64,000 bases of DNA from Myxococcus stipitatus DSM 14675 (GTDB lineage Bacteria; Myxococcota; Myxococcia; Myxococcales; Myxococcaceae). Where the stretch lies: the NCBI RefSeq assembly GCF_000331735.1, contig NC_020126.1, forward strand, positions 8,869,501-8,933,500, read 5' to 3'. Under the pieces are notes generated by a model. That model worked only from the letters and a program-made list of their open reading frames with translations. It was not told the origin of the DNA and searched no databases. Position 1 is the first letter of the stretch; every line of letters starts with the position of its first letter. Both the position numbers and the translations under genes were made by a program. Positions 8,502-16,021 of the stretch are shown here, one piece after another.

Positions 8502-9682
8502 GCAAGCCATCCCGCCGCGAGCGCATCCAGGAGGAGTTCGAGTCGGGCAAGACCGACTTCGCGGGCGAGCGCCTGCATGGGACCCGTCTGGACGGCGTGA
8601 GGCTTCCAGGGGTGAACCTCCAGGAGGCCCGCCTGACGGGCGCGAACCTCCAGAAGGCCGTCCTGACAGGCGCCAACCTCCGAGGCGTCCGAGCCCGTGC
8701 CGCCGACCTCTCGGGCGCCGATGTGAGCGCGGCGGTGCTGGACGGGGGCGACTTCAACCGGGCCAAGGCCGACGAGACGAACCTGCGCGGAGCCTCGCTG
8801 GTCGAGAGCAACTGGTACCTGGTCCCCATGACGAAGGCGGACCTCCGCGACGCCCACCTCCAGCGGGCCCAACTCCGCCGCTGCCTGCTCGACGGCGCGG
8901 ACCTGCGGGGCGCCCAGCTCACCGACTGCGTCCTGCGACAGGCCCGCTACACCCAGGACACGCAGTGGCCGGAGGGCTTCGACGGGACACGCTCGGGTGC
9001 GCTCGGGCCCGGCGCGGTCGCGACCGGGGCCTGGCACAAGCGCGCCATCCTCATCCAGTACGACCTGCGCGGCGCGAAGCTGGAGGGTATCCGGTTACAG
9101 GGGGCCTTCCTGGTCCAGTGCGACCTCCGCGAGGCCGACCTCACCGGCGCGAACCTGCGGGGCGCCCACATCCTGGACTCGGACCTGCGAGGCGCGAACC
9201 TGAGCGGCGCGATTCTCCAGGGCGCGGACCTCCAGTCGGCCCACCTCACCGACACCCTGCTGGAGCGCGCCAGCTATGACGCGAGAACCCGCTGGCCCCG
9301 CCGCTTCGAGGTCTCGGCGACGGGCGCCATCGGTCCCGCGACGAAGCTGAAGGAGCGGGACCTCTCCGGCGCGAAGCTGCCCGGGTTGGACTTGAGCGGG
9401 TGCGACCTGTCGGGTGCCAACCTCCAGGGTGCCGTCCTCTCACGCGCCACCCTGCGAGGCGCGGACCTGCGAGGCGCCGTGCTGTCTGGGGTCCGAGCGG
9501 ATGGCTGTGATTTCGTCAAGGCCCTGCTCGCGAATACCCAGATGGACCACGCCAACCTGCGCCGTTGCCTCTTCACAGGCGCGGACCTCTCACACGCGGA
9601 CCTGCGCTTTTCTGATTTGCGCAAGGCCGATTTCACCGGCGCGGACTTGACGGGGACCAATACTGAGGGCGTGAGGAAGTAA
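8498..9682 (+). CDS. Pentapeptide-repeat protein in the eCIS operon
   Basis: A 394-residue protein built almost wholly of A(D/N)LxG-type pentapeptide repeats, which form a right-handed quadrilateral beta-helix. Three blocks of repeats are separated by two similar linkers: the pattern A-x-Y-x(4)-T-x-W-P-x-x-F occurs near residues 150 and 262. The N-terminal 25 residues are charged and helical. The ATG overlaps the stop of the giant gene (ATGA), so it is translated in step with it. Pentapeptide proteins are known as DNA mimics that protect gyrase, and as parts of secreted effectors. Here it could be an antitoxin for, or a structural partner of, the preceding cargo. The fold call is certain and the role is open. 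Confidence 0.92.
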   Translation: MSKPSRRERIQEEFESGKTDFAGERLHGTRLDGVRLPGVNLQEARLTGANLQKAVLTGANLRGVRARAADLSGADVSAAVLDGGDFNRAKADETNLRGASLVESNWYLVPMTKADLRDAHLQRAQLRRCLLDGADLRGAQLTDCVLRQARYTQDTQWPEGFDGTRSGALGPGAVATGAWHKRAILIQYDLRGAKLEGIRLQGAFLVQCDLREADLTGANLRGAHILDSDLRGANLSGAILQGADLQSAHLTDTLLERASYDARTRWPRRFEVSATGAIGPATKLKERDLSGAKLPGLDLSGCDLSGANLQGAVLSRATLRGADLRGAVLSGVRADGCDFVKALLANTQMDHANLRRCLFTGADLSHADLRFSDLRKADFTGADLTGTNTEGVRK

Positions 9683-9716
9683 TCCCCCTCCCCTGGGTGC
9701 CTCGGGGCCTTGCGTC

Positions 9717-9745
9717 TTTACGTGTTTCACTCGCCGTGCTGTATT
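9717..9745 (+). promoter_or_regulatory. Possible internal promoter before the baseplate genes
   Basis: In the only sizeable gap inside the eCIS operon (bases 9683-9768) there is TTTACG, a 17-base spacer and TGTATT, each 4 of 6 to the sigma-70 consensus. The gap is locally AT-richer than its surroundings. A start site near 9752 would give a short leader with GGGGG before the GTG at 9769. Weak but suggestive of separate expression of the baseplate half. Confidence 0.35.
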
Positions 9746-9768
9746 TTGGGGACAGGGGGCTCACCATC

Positions 9769-10398
9769 GTGTCCGCGTTCCCACGTTCGCCACGCACGCA
9801 GCAAGGCGCGCTCGTCGCGATAGAGCCCCTCGCGTCGACCCCAACGACAGTCCTCTTCCAATACAACCCCCATACCCTCACACGACAGCTCGAGGCGCGT
9901 GGCGCGGACGGAGGTCCCGCCGCCACCAGCTACACGGGCGCGCCTGTCGAGACCATCAACGTGGAGGTGGAGCTGGACGCGACGGATGCGCTCGAGGTCC
10001 AGGACCCGACCGCGCTCGCGCTCGGCATCCATCCGCAGCTCGCCGCGCTGGAGCGCCTGGTCTATCCGCCCTCGTCGCGAGTCATCGCCAACGTCGCGCT
10101 CGCCGCGCTCGGCAGCATCGAGGTCATCCCGCCCTCGGGGCCGCTCATCCTGTTCGTCTGGGGTGTGAAGCGCGTCCTGCCCGTCAGCATCAAGCAGTTC
10201 TCGGTGACGGAAGAAGCCCACGACCCGAACCTCAATCCCATCCGCGCGCGTGTCTCCCTGGGCCTGCGCGTGCTGAGCACCGATGACCTGGGTCCCTTGA
10301 ACCGGGGCCACGACCTGTTCCTCGCGCACCAGGTCGCGAAGGAGGTCATGGCGCAGCTCGCCTCGGTCTCCACCTTGCCCATCCCGTTGAGCCGCTGA
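9769..10398 (+). CDS. CIS tube/baseplate protein (Afp7-like N-terminal domain)
   Basis: A 209-residue protein of the family linking the inner tube to the baseplate in contractile injection systems. The signature near the start is an FQYNPHTLTR-type motif followed by a G-x(n)-E-T-I-N-V strand, then a domain with the conserved end segment on E-x-H-D-P-N-x-N-P-x-R-A-x-V. In other eCIS this domain is fused to a LysM domain in Afp7/Pvc7. Here the LysM-like part is the separate next gene, 9 bases away. I chose the GTG at 9769 because GGGGG precedes it at good spacing; an upstream GTG at 9697 is possible but poorly placed. Confidence 0.82.
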   Translation: MSAFPRSPRTQQGALVAIEPLASTPTTVLFQYNPHTLTRQLEARGADGGPAATSYTGAPVETINVEVELDATDALEVQDPTALALGIHPQLAALERLVYPPSSRVIANVALAALGSIEVIPPSGPLILFVWGVKRVLPVSIKQFSVTEEAHDPNLNPIRARVSLGLRVLSTDDLGPLNRGHDLFLAHQVAKEVMAQLASVSTLPIPLSR

Positions 10399-10407
10399 GG
10401 TCCGTCC

Positions 10408-10701
10408 ATGATTGACTCGACCAGCCGATACGCAGCGCTGAGCCAGACGCCCCTGGTATGGACAGACCCGAGCGGCCGGGAGATTCGCTACGTCCCGCGC
10501 CGCTTCCTCGCCCCCGCGGACTCGTACGAGGTGCTCGCGGAGGCGGTGGTGCTGGGAGGAGACCGGCTCGACCTGGTCGCGGTGCGAGTGCTCGGCTCCG
10601 CGGAGGCGTGGTGGCGCGTGGCGGACGCCAACGAGACGCTCGACCCCGAGACGCTCACCTCCGAGCCCGGCGTGCGCCTGCGCGTGCCTGTCCCCCGCTA
10701 G
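10408..10701 (+). CDS. LysM-like baseplate wedge protein
   Basis: A 97-residue protein. The stretch from residue 45 to the end (V-L-G-G-D-R-L-D-L-V-A, then W-W-R-V-A-D-A-N, then the P-G-x-x-L-R-V-P ending) follows the LysM-type fold found in gp53/Afp7-like baseplate proteins, where it binds neighbouring baseplate subunits rather than peptidoglycan. It sits between the tube-domain protein and the spike hub with gaps of 9 and 8 bases, exactly where the LysM half of Afp7 would be. The identification rests on the pattern and the position. Confidence 0.75.
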   Translation: MIDSTSRYAALSQTPLVWTDPSGREIRYVPRRFLAPADSYEVLAEAVVLGGDRLDLVAVRVLGSAEAWWRVADANETLDPETLTSEPGVRLRVPVPR

Positions 10702-10709
10702 AGCGCCCC

Positions 10710-11855
10710 ATGCTCCCCTCGGTCATCCTCACGATGCTGGCCGGGCCCGCCGTCCCGCTGCCAGCGCCCGACCTGGCGGCGGTGCTCGACAGCGCCAGCG
10801 TCAGCCACAGCGACGAGGGGCGCTCGACGTTCCAGGTGGTGTTCCGCGCCCTGCGCGATGCGACGACGGGGCTCCTGGACCATCCGCTGCTGCTCAGCCA
10901 GCGGCTCAAGGTGGGCACGCGACTGGTGTTGATGGTGACGGTCAACGCCATTCCCCAGGTGCTGATGGACGGCATCATCACGCATCAGCAACTCAACCCC
11001 GGCGACAAGCCCGGCAGCGGCTCCATCACCGTCACGGGCGAGGACCTGGGCGTGCTGCTGGACCAGATTGAGCTGCGCATGCCCTTTCCGGGCAACGACA
11101 CGGCGCTCGCCTACCTCCTGCTCGCGCCCTATGCGGCGGTGGGGCTGGTGCCCCTCGTCCTGCCGCCGCCCACGGACATCCCGCCCGACCCCACGCGCGA
11201 GATTCCCCATCCCCAGGGCACCGCGTGGGCCATCCTCTCCGAGAAGGCGCGGCAGCACAGCTGCTCGTTCTTCATCTTCCCGGGGCCGCTCCCCGGGCAG
11301 AGCACGGCCTACTTCGGGCCGCGCATCCCCGCGTTCATCCCGCAGCGCGCGCTCACCACGGGCATGGGCGCGGCCAACACCGTCACGAGCATCTCCTTCC
11401 AGCATGACGGCACCACGTCCACGCAGGTGGTGGGCCTGGTCCAGGACGACAGCCCCGCCGTCACGCTGCCGCCGCTGCCCGTCTACGGCGTCCCGGTGCT
11501 CACCCCGCCGCTGGCCACCCTGCCGTCGCTCTACGTCAACCAGCCCATCGTGAAGCTGAAGTACCTGGAGCCCACCACGCGCTCCAACTACGTGCGAGCG
11601 CTGCTCCAGGCGTCGTCGGAGACGACCAGCTCCACGGTGAAGGCGGTGACGGCCTCGGGCGAGCTGGATACGGCGCGCTACGGGATGGTGCTGTACGCGC
11701 GCCAGCTCGTGGGTGTTCGGGGCGCGGGCTACAGCTTCGACGGGCTGTACTACGTGAAGAGCGTCTCGCACACCATCAAGCGCGGTGAATACAAACAGAG
11801 CTTCCAGTTGTCGCGTGAGGGGCTCGGCTCCACGGTTCCGGCGGTCATCCCATGA
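10710..11855 (+). CDS. Spike hub protein (gp27/VgrG N-terminal/phage late control D-like)
   Basis: A 381-residue protein resembling the hub part of VgrG and phage gpD. It has an early S-x-x-H-S-D-E-G-R-S-T-F-Q-V segment, a G-T-R-L-V-L strand, the I-T-V-T-G-E-D-L-G-V-L-L motif typical of phage hub domains, and a C-terminal Y-Y-V-K-S-V-S-H-T-I-x-R-G-E-Y motif typical of late-control-D proteins. It lacks the OB-fold and beta-helix parts, which are encoded by the next gene (ATGA overlap). The spike is therefore split over two genes, where Afp8 and most VgrG proteins are a single chain. Confidence 0.85.
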   Translation: MLPSVILTMLAGPAVPLPAPDLAAVLDSASVSHSDEGRSTFQVVFRALRDATTGLLDHPLLLSQRLKVGTRLVLMVTVNAIPQVLMDGIITHQQLNPGDKPGSGSITVTGEDLGVLLDQIELRMPFPGNDTALAYLLLAPYAAVGLVPLVLPPPTDIPPDPTREIPHPQGTAWAILSEKARQHSCSFFIFPGPLPGQSTAYFGPRIPAFIPQRALTTGMGAANTVTSISFQHDGTTSTQVVGLVQDDSPAVTLPPLPVYGVPVLTPPLATLPSLYVNQPIVKLKYLEPTTRSNYVRALLQASSETTSSTVKAVTASGELDTARYGMVLYARQLVGVRGAGYSFDGLYYVKSVSHTIKRGEYKQSFQLSREGLGSTVPAVIP

Positions 11856-12349
11856 CGGCGTACTACGGAAAGTATCGCGGCACGGTCATCAACAACTTCG
11901 ACCCGCTCCAGATTGGCCGGGTGCAGATCAGCTGTCCCGCCGTGCTGGGGGAGAGCGTGCTCGCCTGGGCCATGCCGTGTGTCCCGTATGCCGGCGACGG
12001 AGAGGGCCTGTTCCTCATCCCGCCTATCGGCGCGAACCTCTGGGTGGAGTTCGAGGCGGGAGACCGCGACAAGCCCATCTGGGTGGGGGGCTTCTGGAAC
12101 GTGGGCCGCACGCCCGCGCTGCCCGCGCTGCCCACCACCAAGGTGCTGAAAACGGGCGGCGCCACGCTCAAGCTGGATGACCTGCCGGGCGCGGGCGGCG
12201 TCACGTTGGAGGTAGGCCCTCCGGTGGTGGCGATTCCCGTGAAGATTGCCCTGAGCGCGCAGGGCATCGAAATCTCCTGCGGCGGCGCGAGCGTGAAGCT
12301 CGACCCCGTGCGCGTGAGCCTCAACAACGGTGCCCTGGAGGTGGTGTGA
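11852..12349 (+). CDS. Spike OB-fold protein (gp5 N-terminal/baseplate assembly V-like)
   Basis: A 165-residue protein starting with a gp5-type OB domain: the Y-x-G-x-V-x-N-x-x-D-P-x-x-x-G-R-V motif at residues 6-26, then P-P-x-G-A-N-x-W-V-E-F-E-x-G-D and P-I-W-V-G-G-F-W at about 55-80. The last ~70 residues are short beta-strand repeats likely to make a small trimeric beta-helix needle. It overlaps the hub gene by 4 bases and the PAAR-like gene at its 3' end. With its neighbours it would form the central spike that pierces the target envelope. Confidence 0.88.
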   Translation: MTAYYGKYRGTVINNFDPLQIGRVQISCPAVLGESVLAWAMPCVPYAGDGEGLFLIPPIGANLWVEFEAGDRDKPIWVGGFWNVGRTPALPALPTTKVLKTGGATLKLDDLPGAGGVTLEVGPPVVAIPVKIALSAQGIEISCGGASVKLDPVRVSLNNGALEVV

Positions 12350-12684
12350 TGGGTTCTCCCGTCCTGCATCAGGGAGCGATGGTGCAGTGTCCGCACGGCG
12401 TCCCCGCGCAGCCCATTCCGTCGCAGGTGCGGGTGATGACGAACAACCAGCCGCTGCTCACGCAGAGCGACGTCTTCACCATCGCGGGTTGTCCCTTCCA
12501 GCTCCCCGGGCCCACGCCGTCGCCGTGCGTCCAGGTCCGCTGGGTGACCGCCTCGCTGCGCGTGCGCGCCTCCGGGGTGCCGGTGCTGCTCCAGACGAGC
12601 TCCTCGCTGTGCCTCGCGGGCACGCAGGCGCCACAGGGCCCCGCACTGGTCGCGGGCGTCTCGCCCAGGGTCAGCGCGCTATGA
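12349..12684 (+). CDS. PAAR-like spike tip protein
   Basis: A 111-residue protein with the layout of small PAAR-like tips. It has an N-terminal G-A-x-x-x-C-x-H-G motif (Cys and His that could bind the tip metal), a middle I-A-G-C-P-F segment with another Cys, and short beta-strands of PAAR length. The position between the OB-fold spike and gp25 matches Afp10/Pvc10. The ATG at 12349 overlaps the previous stop (TGATG) and the 3' end overlaps gp25 by 4 bases. This is the first of two PAAR-type tips in the window; the other is at 27801. Confidence 0.78.
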   Translation: MGSPVLHQGAMVQCPHGVPAQPIPSQVRVMTNNQPLLTQSDVFTIAGCPFQLPGPTPSPCVQVRWVTASLRVRASGVPVLLQTSSSLCLAGTQAPQGPALVAGVSPRVSAL

Positions 12685-13040
12685 AGACGCTCTCCTTCCC
12701 CTACCGCATCGACCAGACCGGCCGCACGGCGATGGCGGGGCCCGATGACGAGCTGCGGGAGCTCATCGAGCAGTTGCTGTTCGTCGCGCCTGGCGAGCGG
12801 GTCATGCGCCCGACGTTCGGCAGCGGCGCGGCGCAGCTGGTCTTCGCACCGGCCAGTGAGCAGATGGCGGCGACCGCGCAGCACCTCGTCCAGGGCGCGC
12901 TGCAAGCGTGGCTGGGCGACAGAATCCTCGTGGAGGGCATCGACGTGCAGGCGGAGGAGTCGGTGCTCACCGTGACGCTTCGCTACCGGACGCGCATCAC
13001 CGCCGAGACACGCAGCGTGGTCGTCAGAGGGCAGGTGTAG
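12681..13040 (+). CDS. Baseplate protein gp25/Afp9-like
   Basis: A 119-residue protein of the gp25/W family, the baseplate wedge component that nucleates the sheath in T4, T6SS and eCIS. The hallmark P-G-E-R-V-M-R-P-T-F-G-S-G lies at about residues 37-49, preceded by an I-x-Q-L-L-F helix and followed by a helix and two C-terminal strands (L-T-V-T-L-R-Y, then R-S-V-V-V). Length is normal for the family. The start codon overlaps the stop of the PAAR-like gene. Confidence 0.92.
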   Translation: MKTLSFPYRIDQTGRTAMAGPDDELRELIEQLLFVAPGERVMRPTFGSGAAQLVFAPASEQMAATAQHLVQGALQAWLGDRILVEGIDVQAEESVLTVTLRYRTRITAETRSVVVRGQV

Positions 13041-13042
13041 CC

Positions 13043-16021
13043 GTGACGAGCTCCGTCGAAGGACGCAGACGTGCCCTCGCGGCCCGCTTTCCGCTGACAG
13101 GGAACGGGCTGGAGCTGGCGGTGCTCCCCGGCACCGACCCCGCGCTCAACGCCGCGTTCCTGCCGGTCAACACCGGCCTGCCCGCGCGCATCGCCGGGCG
13201 CATCCTCCTGCTGCGCTTCGTCACCACCCAGGGTGTCGCGGCGCTCACGCAGGCCCAGGTGCTGATTGCCGGCGCGACGGTGCGCTGGCTCGTCCCGCTC
13301 ACGGCGCTGGCCACGCTGCCTGCCACCGACCCCGCGCTCCAGCCGGATGAGCTCACCTGGTTCAACGCGCTGGCCGCGGCGCTCGACCAGCAGTCGGCGG
13401 GCCTGGGCGAGTTCCTCCTCGTGCACACCGAGGTGGCGCTGCCCGCGAAGGTCGCCCTCAAGCTGCGCGCCAACCAGGTGAGCAGCGCGCCTCCGCCGGG
13501 CTTCGAGCCGCGCCTGTCCTCGCTGGAGTTCGACCAGACGGGAGACCTCACCTCGGGGGTGCGGACCCGGTGGCTCAACGGCATCGACCACGTCATCGTG
13601 GCCGACCTGAACCCGCTCATCTCCGAGCGGCTGCGCCAGCGCGTGGTGTTCGTGCGCTTCGCCAATGCGTTCGGCGTCAACGAACTGGGCGCCACGCACT
13701 TCTCCATCACCGGTGGAGAGCGGGTGCCGAACGTGGCCCTGCGCTGGGCCCAGCCGCTCTCGCGCATCGCGAGCGTCGTGGACGTGGAGCTCACGGGCCC
13801 GGAGCGGACGGCGCTCTCCAACTTCGCCGCCATCCACCCGACCGACCTGAACCAGTGGGTCGTCCTGTGTACCCAGGAGCGCGGCGACTTCTCGCTCTAC
13901 ACCCTGCGCGTCTCGAGCGCCCCGACCTTCGACCCGCTGCTGTCGGCGGTGACACTGAACCTCAAGGTCGACTGTCCCACCCAGCTCGACTGCGCGCCTC
14001 CGCCGGGGTGCAGCGAGGCGCCCGTCCCGCCGCCCGTCCTCGACTACCTGACGCGCGACTTCGCGGGGTTCCGCCGCCTGCTCTTCGACCGCATCGCCGC
14101 GCTCGGGGCGGGCAGCGCGGACGAGAGCCCCGCCGGGCTGGCCTCCACCCTGGTGGAGCTCGTCGCCGCGCGCGCGGACCAGCTCGCCTATGCGCAGGAC
14201 TCGGTGGCGACCGAGGCGTATCTGCACACCGCCCGACTGCGCTCGTCCGTGCGTCGCCACGCGCGGCTGCTCGACTACCGCATGCACGAGGGCGTCAACT
14301 CCCGCGCCTTCGTGCACCTGCGCGCCAGCGAGGGCGCCAGCGTCAACAACCCCGTGCAGGTGGGGGACCTGTTCCTCACGCGCATCGGCTCGGCCGCGTC
14401 CGCCATGCTCGCGCCCACCGTGCTGGGCGAGCCCCTGCCCCCGGAGACGCAGGTCTTCGCCGCGCTCCTGTCGCTCGCGAGGCTGCGCTCGGTGCACAAC
14501 GACATCGAGGTCTACACGTGGGGCGAGGAGGAGCTGTGCCTCCCGCGCGGCACCACGCGCTGCACGCTGCTCGACCCGGACCACGCGCTCGAGTTCTTCC
14601 AGGGGGACCTGGTGCTGCTCGAGGCCGTCGCCAGCGAGTCGAGCACCGTCGCGGAGGACACGGACCCCACGCTGCGCCACATCGTCCGCCTGTCGTCGCC
14701 GCCCCGGCAGGCCCACGACGCGCTGCTCGCGCGCGACGTGCTGGAGCTGGAGTGGCATCCCGAGGACGCCCTCCCCTTCGACCTGCCCGTCCGCGTGGCG
14801 GGGCGAGTGCTCGCCAAGGCGCGAGGCAACATGCTGCTCGTCGACCACGGCGAGCCCGCGCCCGTGGAGACCCTTCAAGCGGTGCCCTTCGGGAGCCGAG
14901 GCCGCCTGCACGCGCGCCTGCGAGGCATGGGCCTGACGCACGCCACCGCCGCGCCCACCTGGGATGACCCCACCGCGCACGACTGGCTGAGCACGACGTG
15001 GTCCGCCACGGGTGTCGTCCAACAAGCCCCCGAGTCCGCCCTGCCGTCGGTGTCCCTGCTCGCCGCGGATGGGACCGAGTGGGCACCCCAGCGCGACCTG
15101 CTCGCGTCGGACCGCTCCGCTTCGGAGTTCTGGGTGGAGACGGAGTCCAGCGGCCAGGCCTGGATTCGCTTCGGGGATGGCACCACCGGACAGAAGCCCT
15201 CCGACGACGAGACCTTCACCGCCAGCTACCGCTTGGGCAACGGCACCCTGGGCAACGTCGGCGCGGGCGCCATCGCGCACCTGCTGACGACGCGGTTCGC
15301 CCCCAGCGCGCTCGCCGGCGTGCGCAACCCGCTGCCCGCGGTGGGCGGGGTCGACCCCGAGCCGATGGAGAACGTGCGCCGCTCCGCGCCCCAGGCGTTC
15401 CGCACGCAGGAGCGCGCGGTGACGCTGACCGACTGGGCCGAGGTCGCCAGCCGCCACCGCGAGGTGCAGCGCGCCGTGGCCCGGCTCATCTGGACCGGCT
15501 CCTGGCACACCGTGCGAGTCCACGTCGACCGCGTGGAGGGACGCCCGGTGGACGCACCCTTCATCGCCGAGATGACGCGCTTCCTGGAGCGCTTCCGGCT
15601 GGCCGGTTACGACCTGGAGATCACCGGCCCCACGCACGTGTCGCTCGACATCGTGCTGTCGATTTGCGTCGCGCACGATGCCTGGCCCGAGGCGGTCTCC
15701 GCGTCCCTGCGCGAGGTGTTCGGCCGAGGCCTCCTCGCCGACGGCACCCGGGCCTTCTTCCACCCGGACAACTTCACGTTCGGCAACAGCGTGTACCTGA
15801 GCCAGATTGTCGCGCGGGCGATGTCCGTGAAGGGCGTGCGCTGGGTCGACGCCCGCGCCGAGGTGCCGGGCCACCGCTTCCGCCGCTTCTCCAGCACCGC
15901 GTCGGATGAGCTGGCCTCCGGCATCCTGAAGATGGGGCCGCTGGAGATTCCCCGCTGTGACTCCGACCCGAACGCCCCCGAGCGAGGGCGCATCCAGTTC
16001 AACGTGGAGGGCGGCGCATGA
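13043..16021 (+). CDS. Baseplate J-like protein 1 (Afp11-like)
   Basis: A 992-residue baseplate wedge protein. Residues 1-330 are beta-rich, with two similar strand patterns that may be Ig- or carbohydrate-module-like, and end in a Cys/Pro-rich hinge (Q-L-D-C-A-P-P-P-G-C). From about residue 330 the gpJ/gp6-type fold begins (D-Y-L-T-R-D-F-A-G-F-R-R-L, then V-E-L-V-A-A-R-A-D-Q-L-A-Y, then A-R-L-R-S-S-V-R-R-H-A-R-L). The C-terminal third has the usual R-T-Q-E-R-A-V-T-L-T-D-W segment. The GTG at 13043 sits 2 bases after the gp25 stop. Proteins of this kind form the ring that joins spike, sheath and fibres. Confidence 0.88.
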   Translation: MTSSVEGRRRALAARFPLTGNGLELAVLPGTDPALNAAFLPVNTGLPARIAGRILLLRFVTTQGVAALTQAQVLIAGATVRWLVPLTALATLPATDPALQPDELTWFNALAAALDQQSAGLGEFLLVHTEVALPAKVALKLRANQVSSAPPPGFEPRLSSLEFDQTGDLTSGVRTRWLNGIDHVIVADLNPLISERLRQRVVFVRFANAFGVNELGATHFSITGGERVPNVALRWAQPLSRIASVVDVELTGPERTALSNFAAIHPTDLNQWVVLCTQERGDFSLYTLRVSSAPTFDPLLSAVTLNLKVDCPTQLDCAPPPGCSEAPVPPPVLDYLTRDFAGFRRLLFDRIAALGAGSADESPAGLASTLVELVAARADQLAYAQDSVATEAYLHTARLRSSVRRHARLLDYRMHEGVNSRAFVHLRASEGASVNNPVQVGDLFLTRIGSAASAMLAPTVLGEPLPPETQVFAALLSLARLRSVHNDIEVYTWGEEELCLPRGTTRCTLLDPDHALEFFQGDLVLLEAVASESSTVAEDTDPTLRHIVRLSSPPRQAHDALLARDVLELEWHPEDALPFDLPVRVAGRVLAKARGNMLLVDHGEPAPVETLQAVPFGSRGRLHARLRGMGLTHATAAPTWDDPTAHDWLSTTWSATGVVQQAPESALPSVSLLAADGTEWAPQRDLLASDRSASEFWVETESSGQAWIRFGDGTTGQKPSDDETFTASYRLGNGTLGNVGAGAIAHLLTTRFAPSALAGVRNPLPAVGGVDPEPMENVRRSAPQAFRTQERAVTLTDWAEVASRHREVQRAVARLIWTGSWHTVRVHVDRVEGRPVDAPFIAEMTRFLERFRLAGYDLEITGPTHVSLDIVLSICVAHDAWPEAVSASLREVFGRGLLADGTRAFFHPDNFTFGNSVYLSQIVARAMSVKGVRWVDARAEVPGHRFRRFSSTASDELASGILKMGPLEIPRCDSDPNAPERGRIQFNVEGGA

